Shown here piece by piece: positions 6,310-10,183 of a DNA stretch of 10,183 nucleotides (the stretch's first letter is position 1; each line of letters starts with the position of its first letter). The position numbers were made by a program, and so were the translations under genes. The notes below the pieces were generated by a model. It had not been told where the DNA came from. It was given only the letters and a program-made list of their open reading frames with translations, and searched no databases. The DNA lies in contig JAAYEN010000124.1 in NCBI GenBank assembly GCA_012728775.1, positions 1 through 10,183 of the forward strand, written 5' to 3'. The DNA is from Tissierellia bacterium (GTDB lineage: Bacteria > Bacillota_A > Clostridia > Tissierellales > Peptoniphilaceae).

Positions 6310-8733
6310 ATGTCAGAAATAAAAGAAACAACCACCATTGTGGACATAGACTTAAAAACTGAAATGAAGGAATCTTATCTGGATTACGCCATGAGCGTTA
6401 TAGTATCCAGAGCACTTCCAGACGTTAGAGACGGTCTAAAACCTGTTCACAGAAGAATAATATACGGAATGAACGAGTTGGGACTTTATCCCGACAGACC
6501 ATATAGAAAATCGGCTAGACTAGTAGGGGACGTAATGGGTAAGTATCATCCCCACGGAGACTCGGCGATTTATGAAGCAGTAGTTAGACTAGCACAAGAT
6601 TTCTCCACTAGATATCCACTGGCAGACGGCCAAGGAAACTACGGATCCATAGACGGAGACAGAGCAGCGGCTATGCGTTATACAGAAGTTCGTATGACAA
6701 AACTAGCCCAAGAGATGCTACGAGATATCAACAAAAACACAGTAAATTTTGTACCCAACTTTGACGAAAGTGAAATGGAGCCATCAGTATTACCAGCGAA
6801 ATTTCCAAACCTAATCGTAAACGGATCTAGCGGTATTGCTGTAGGTATGGCTACTAATATGGCACCACACAATCTAAACGAAACTATAGACGGAGTAATC
6901 GCATATATAGATGATCCTGAAATAACTGTAGACGGATTGATGGAACATATAAAAGGACCAGACTTCCCCACAGGCGGAATGATTATGGGCAAAAGAGCCA
7001 TAAGAGAAGCCTACGAAACAGGAAGGGGTAAACTTCAACTTAGAGCAGTAGTAGATATAGAAGAAAACAAAAAGAAAACTGCCCTAGTAGTAAAAGAACT
7101 TCCATACCAAGTCAATAAGTCTAGATTGATATTAAAAATAGCGGAGTACGTTCAAGAGAAAAAAATTGAAGGCATTTCAGATTTAAGAGACGAATCCAAT
7201 AGAAATGGTATGCGTATAGTTATCGAACTTAAAAGAGATGCTATACCAGAAGTAGTTTTAAACAATCTATTCAAATATACACAACTACAAACCACTTTTG
7301 GGATTATAAATATCGCTTTGGTAGACGGAGAGCCCAAAGAACTAGGTCTTAAAGATTTAATTAAATATTATGTAAATCACCAAATTGAAATCATCGAAAG
7401 AAGAACTAAATTCGATTTGGATAGAGCCGAAAGAAGAGCTCATATCCTAGAAGGTTTGCAAATTGCTTTGGACAATATCGACGAGATAATTAAAATTATC
7501 AGAGCGAGCTATTCAGATGACGAAATCAAAGCTGAATTCTTAACTAGATTTGGATTAACTGATATGCAGTCCCAAGCTATTTTGGACATGCAACTTCGAA
7601 GACTTTCTGGATTACAAAGGGAAAAACTTCAAGAAGAATACGCAGAACTTATTAAGGAAATTGCAAGACTTAAAGAAATTTTAGCTAACTCAGATATTAG
7701 AAATAATATTATCAAAGAAGAGCTAAGAGAAATTGCAGAAAAATACGGAGATTTACGTAGAACTGCTTTGATGCCAGCTGCAGAAGAAATAAATCTTGCA
7801 GATATGATTAGAGAAGAAGATGTAGTTATCACTCTTACTAACAACGGATATATTAAGAGAATGCCAGAAGGAGCATACAAACCTCAAAACAGAGGTGGAG
7901 TAGGCATCCGAGGACTTTCCACAAAAGACGGAGATTTCGTATGTGAGATGTTCATAGTAAACACCCACGACAATATCTTGTTCTTTACAAATCACGGAAA
8001 CATGTTCAGCCTAAATGGCTATGATATACCAGAAGCAGGACGACAAGCTAGAGGTTCTGCAATAGTAAATCTATTGGCATTAAAAGATGGAGAAGAAGTA
8101 TCTACAGTTTTAGCAGTGAAGGAATTCGACGACAATAAGTACTTCACAATGGTTACTAAAAAAGGTACAATAAAAAAGACTATCTGTAGTGAATTCACAA
8201 ACATGAGAAAATCAGGATTGATAGCTATAAAACTTCGCGATGACGACGAACTTATAGAAGTGGTAATCACCGAAGGAAACGAAGAACTTATACTATCTAC
8301 GAAAAACGGAAACTCCATCAGATTCTTTGAAAAAGACGTAACCCCAACTTCTAGAAATACCCAAGGAGTTTTAGGAATACGCTTAAAAGGCGACGATGAA
8401 GTGGTGAACTTTAGCATAGTTGACGATAATAAATTCCTAGCATCAGTGGGAGTAAATGGATACGGAAAACTAACTCCTCTTACAGAATTTAACAACCAAA
8501 ATAGAGGTGGTATGGGAGTTATCAGTTATAAGATTACAGAAAAAACTGGAAATGTAATATCTTCACTAGTAGTTTCCAAAGAAGATCAATTGATGTTGAT
8601 TACTGAAGAAGGTGTAATTATAAGAATTTCTGTAGACCAAATTAGCATCTTCGGTAGAAATACCCAAGGAGTTAAACTTATGAATTTGAAAGATTCGAAA
8701 GTAGTAGCAGTAGCAAAATTTATAGGAGAATAA
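6310..8733 (+). CDS. gyrA: DNA gyrase subunit A
   Basis: DNA-cleaving and DNA-wrapping subunit of gyrase. The 807-residue product has the catalytic tyrosine Y124 in AAMRYTE, and a quinolone-determining region with S85 and E89 ([10 protein letters not shown], 80-89), the ordinary susceptible-type residues of Gram-positive GyrA. The C-terminal beta-pinwheel begins near 495 and shows repeated blade motifs, including [27 protein letters not shown] and [11 protein letters not shown]. The GyrA box reads QNRGGVG (526-532) instead of the basic QRRGGRG-type sequence. AGGAGG (6299-6304) overlaps the gyrB stop and lies five bases before ATG 6310, so the two subunits are translated in tandem. The last codons carry the ribosome-binding site of the next gene, one base beyond the stop. 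Confidence 0.99.
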   Translation: MSEIKETTTIVDIDLKTEMKESYLDYAMSVIVSRALPDVRDGLKPVHRRIIYGMNELGLYPDRPYRKSARLVGDVMGKYHPHGDSAIYEAVVRLAQDFSTRYPLADGQGNYGSIDGDRAAAMRYTEVRMTKLAQEMLRDINKNTVNFVPNFDESEMEPSVLPAKFPNLIVNGSSGIAVGMATNMAPHNLNETIDGVIAYIDDPEITVDGLMEHIKGPDFPTGGMIMGKRAIREAYETGRGKLQLRAVVDIEENKKKTALVVKELPYQVNKSRLILKIAEYVQEKKIEGISDLRDESNRNGMRIVIELKRDAIPEVVLNNLFKYTQLQTTFGIINIALVDGEPKELGLKDLIKYYVNHQIEIIERRTKFDLDRAERRAHILEGLQIALDNIDEIIKIIRASYSDDEIKAEFLTRFGLTDMQSQAILDMQLRRLSGLQREKLQEEYAELIKEIARLKEILANSDIRNNIIKEELREIAEKYGDLRRTALMPAAEEINLADMIREEDVVITLTNNGYIKRMPEGAYKPQNRGGVGIRGLSTKDGDFVCEMFIVNTHDNILFFTNHGNMFSLNGYDIPEAGRQARGSAIVNLLALKDGEEVSTVLAVKEFDDNKYFTMVTKKGTIKKTICSEFTNMRKSGLIAIKLRDDDELIEVVITEGNEELILSTKNGNSIRFFEKDVTPTSRNTQGVLGIRLKGDDEVVNFSIVDDNKFLASVGVNGYGKLTPLTEFNNQNRGGMGVISYKITEKTGNVISSLVVSKEDQLMLITEEGVIIRISVDQISIFGRNTQGVKLMNLKDSKVVAVAKFIGE
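8596..8624 (+). promoter_or_regulatory. Candidate internal promoter for the rsb-sigma genes
   Basis: Inside the 3' end of gyrA, TTGATT (8596-8601), a 17-base spacer and TATAAG (8619-8624) make a fair sigma-A match about 110 bases before the anti-sigma-antagonist gene. No GTTT / GGGTA-type sigma-B promoter was seen between 8520 and 8735. The region is coding and A+T-rich, so chance is a real possibility. Confidence 0.25.
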
Positions 8734-8734
8734 T

Positions 8735-9061
8735 ATGGGTTTTAGAAAAGAAATAATCGAAAGAGAAGGAAAACCTCCGATAATTAATCTTTACGGAGAA
8801 TTGGATATTTATGCTACCCAAGATTTTAAAAATGACAGCATAGAATTATTAAAAAGTAGCCAAGATGATCTGTATCTAGATTTTACCAATTTAGATTATA
8901 TCGACTCCACAGGTTTGGGGGCTTTGATTTCTATACTAAAAGAGTCCCAAGAGATTGGAAAAAATATATATCTAATCGAAGTTAATGATAGAATTAGAAA
9001 ATTATTCAAAATTACCCAATTGGAAGATATGTTTAAATTTATAGGTGAGATAGATGAATAG
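8735..9061 (+). CDS. rsbV: Anti-sigma-factor antagonist (STAS domain, RsbV-like)
   Basis: A single STAS domain of 108 residues, the usual length of RsbV and SpoIIAA. In this family the unphosphorylated protein captures the anti-sigma factor and frees the sigma factor; phosphorylation of a conserved serine blocks this. That serine is S58, in the hallmark DSTGLGAL (57-64). The early GELDIYAT and the later RIRKLFKITQLEDMF segments also match RsbV. AGGAG (8724-8728), located in the last gyrA codons, lies six bases before ATG 8735, and only one base separates the gyrA stop from this start. It overlaps the next gene by eight bases. RsbV is chosen over SpoIIAA because the downstream sigma factor is of the sigma-B kind. 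No PP2C phosphatase (RsbU type) is in the window. Confidence 0.93.
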   Translation: MGFRKEIIEREGKPPIINLYGELDIYATQDFKNDSIELLKSSQDDLYLDFTNLDYIDSTGLGALISILKESQEIGKNIYLIEVNDRIRKLFKITQLEDMFKFIGEIDE

Positions 9062-9404
9062 AGAAAAATTCAATTTTATAGTACCGGCAAAAGCCGAAAA
9101 TCTTTCAATGGTCAGGCTTACAACCTCAGCAATAGCTAGTAAGTCTAATTTTAGTATTGAAAAAATAGAAGATTTAAAATTGTGTATATCAGAAATATGC
9201 AATATCATAATCAAAGGTGAATCCAGCGAAGTATTCAATATTGAATACTTTCTGGAACCTGAAGAAATTCAAGTAAGTATAGTGGGATTGTCAAAACCTA
9301 AAAAAGAACTAGAAGATATAGAAATGAGTAAAATGATTTTAAAAGCTTTGATAGAAGATGTTACTTTTACTGAAGATTATATTAAAATCAAACTCATAGT
9401 ATAG
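9054..9404 (+). CDS. rsbW: RsbW-like anti-sigma factor lacking ATP-binding motifs
   Basis: Its position between the antagonist and the sigma gene, and its N-terminal half (PAKAENLSMVRLTTSAIASK, 11-30; EDLKLCISEIC, 39-49), identify an RsbW/SpoIIAB homologue, which would bind and silence the sigma factor. R21 aligns with the SpoIIAB arginine (Arg20) known as a partner contact. The protein has only 116 residues, where the family has about 145-160. The N box keeps E47, but the expected Asn is Ile51. The G1 box DxGxG is replaced by GLSKPKKE (78-85), and the G2 glycines by EMSKMILKAL (90-99). No frameshift was seen that would restore these motifs in another frame. I infer a sigma-binding protein that probably cannot bind ATP or phosphorylate its antagonist. 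AGGTGAG (9043-9049) precedes the start, which overlaps rsbV. Confidence 0.8.
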   Translation: MNREKFNFIVPAKAENLSMVRLTTSAIASKSNFSIEKIEDLKLCISEICNIIIKGESSEVFNIEYFLEPEEIQVSIVGLSKPKKELEDIEMSKMILKALIEDVTFTEDYIKIKLIV

Positions 9405-9417
9405 CTAGGAGTTGGAT

Positions 9418-10183
9418 ATGAGCAATACTAGTGTGGATGAGAAACAATTGGATAGAGAAGAACAAACCCGGCTGTTTCAAGAATACAAAAAAACGAGAGA
9501 TAGAAAAATAAGAGATAAACTCATTGAAGACAATCTCTATATAGCTGAAATTTTGGCAAAAAAATACACCAACAAGGGAATAGACTACGATGACATATTC
9601 CAAGTAGCCTCGATTGGTTTAATTTACGCTGTGGATAGATTTGATGTAGACAGAGGATATCAATTTTCCTCATTTGCAACGCCTACAATAATTGGAGAAA
9701 TAAAAAGACACTTTAGGGACAAGGGCTGGACCATAAGAGTGCCTAGAAGAATACAAGAGCTATCTAAAAGAATTAACAATGCGAAAGTGGAACTGGCACA
9801 AACCTTGCAAAAATCTCCAACGGTAAAGGACATTGCAGATTATTTAGGAACATCCCAAGAAGATGTATTGGAAGCCATGGAAGCTAGCAAAGTATATTCT
9901 CCTCAATCCTTGGATCTTACCTACGATGGAGGCGAAGATTCTGACATAAGCTTGGCGGATTTAATTGGGAAAGAAGAAGAATACTATGAAAAGATAGATA
10001 ATAACGACTTTTTAGAAAAAGCCATGTCTATATTGACGGAGACGGAAAAGAAAATCTTAATAGACAGATATTTCAATAAACGAACCCAATCCAGTATAGC
10101 CAAAGAGTTAGATATATCTCAAATGACAGTTTCTAGGCTGGAGAAAAAGATATTAGAAAAGATGAAAAACGAGATAAAAAAAA
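9418..10183 (+). CDS. sigB: Sigma-B-family RNA polymerase sigma factor (3' end cut)
   Basis: Alternative sigma factor of the SigB/SigF/SigG group; 255 residues are visible with no stop before the window end. Known members have about 250-265 residues, so only a few codons should be missing. Region 2 includes DDIFQVASIGLIYAVDRFD (58-76) and FSSFATPTIIGEIKRHFRDKG (83-103), with WTIRVPRR (104-111) at the 2.4/3.0 junction. Region 3 (SPTVKDIADYLGTSQEDVLEAME, 133-155) is close to Bacillus SigB. Region 4 ends with SQMTVSRLEKKI (234-245), the -35-reading helix-turn-helix. AGGAG (9407-9411) is six bases before ATG 9418, and 13 bases separate it from the anti-sigma gene. Context and region 3 favour a general stress sigma factor over sporulation sigma-F, but function is inferred. 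Confidence 0.92.
   Translation, partial: MSNTSVDEKQLDREEQTRLFQEYKKTRDRKIRDKLIEDNLYIAEILAKKYTNKGIDYDDIFQVASIGLIYAVDRFDVDRGYQFSSFATPTIIGEIKRHFRDKGWTIRVPRRIQELSKRINNAKVELAQTLQKSPTVKDIADYLGTSQEDVLEAMEASKVYSPQSLDLTYDGGEDSDISLADLIGKEEEYYEKIDNNDFLEKAMSILTETEKKILIDRYFNKRTQSSIAKELDISQMTVSRLEKKILEKMKNEIKK

Noticed and set aside
6678..7001. Minus-strand open frame of 107 codons within gyrA
   Set aside because: It is a shadow of the conserved gyrA core, with composition reflecting the complement of the sense codons.
8019..8495. Long open frame on the minus strand within gyrA (158 codons)
   Set aside because: It is the antisense shadow of a well-conserved gyrA C-terminal domain; the serine-rich translation has no recognisable domain and there is no ribosome-binding signal worth noting.
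9054..9404. Frameshift or truncation as the cause of the missing RsbW motifs
   Set aside because: Reading the other plus-strand frames over the second half gives early stops and no DxGxG or glycine-rich G2 motif, and the frame joins its neighbours neatly; raw-read error still cannot be ruled out without the reads.
9054..10183. spoIIAA-spoIIAB-sigF sporulation operon
   Set aside because: The gene order is the same, but region 3 of the sigma factor and its AKKY region 2 start resemble SigB more than SigF, and the locus follows gyrA; a phylogenetic tree would settle it.

Overview
The window is the chromosomal replication-origin neighbourhood of an A+T-rich Gram-positive bacterium. The order dnaA - dnaN - S4-domain gene (yaaA) - recF - gyrB - gyrA, with every gene on the + strand and pointing away from the origin, is the classic Bacillota arrangement. 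The heavy use of AGA arginine codons and A/T third positions, and the rsbV/rsbW/sigma-B-type trio directly after gyrA, suggest an anaerobic clostridial or Tissierellia-like lineage. That placement is inference; nothing here fixes a genus.

Bases 1-532 hold no protein gene. They carry a cluster of DnaA boxes (122-130, 309-353, 448-465, 497-512), a possible pair of divergent promoters sharing one -35 segment (113-162), weak terminator-like hairpins and a candidate dnaA promoter. dnaA is best started at 533, behind a good ribosome-binding site, not at the upstream in-frame ATG at 485. The dnaA-dnaN gap (1847-1965) looks like the unwinding half of a bipartite origin: a perfect DnaA box, then four CTA triplets (a DnaA-trio), then a stretch made only of A and T apart from one C.

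From dnaN onward eight genes run with no gap above 13 bases and several overlaps, with no visible terminator, so they could be one transcript: sliding clamp, S4 protein, RecF, both gyrase subunits, then an anti-sigma-factor antagonist (RsbV-like), an anti-sigma factor (RsbW-like) and a sigma-B-family sigma factor, which is cut by the window end. Replication, repair and supercoiling genes are thus physically joined to a partner-switching stress-response module.

The most unusual protein is the RsbW-like one. It keeps the N-terminal half of the anti-sigma family but is short (116 residues), and the N, G1 and G2 boxes that bind ATP cannot be found, while its antagonist RsbV keeps the phosphorylatable serine. 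I did not find a wholly new system. The degenerate anti-sigma kinase, its linkage to gyrase, and the origin architecture deserve the second look.
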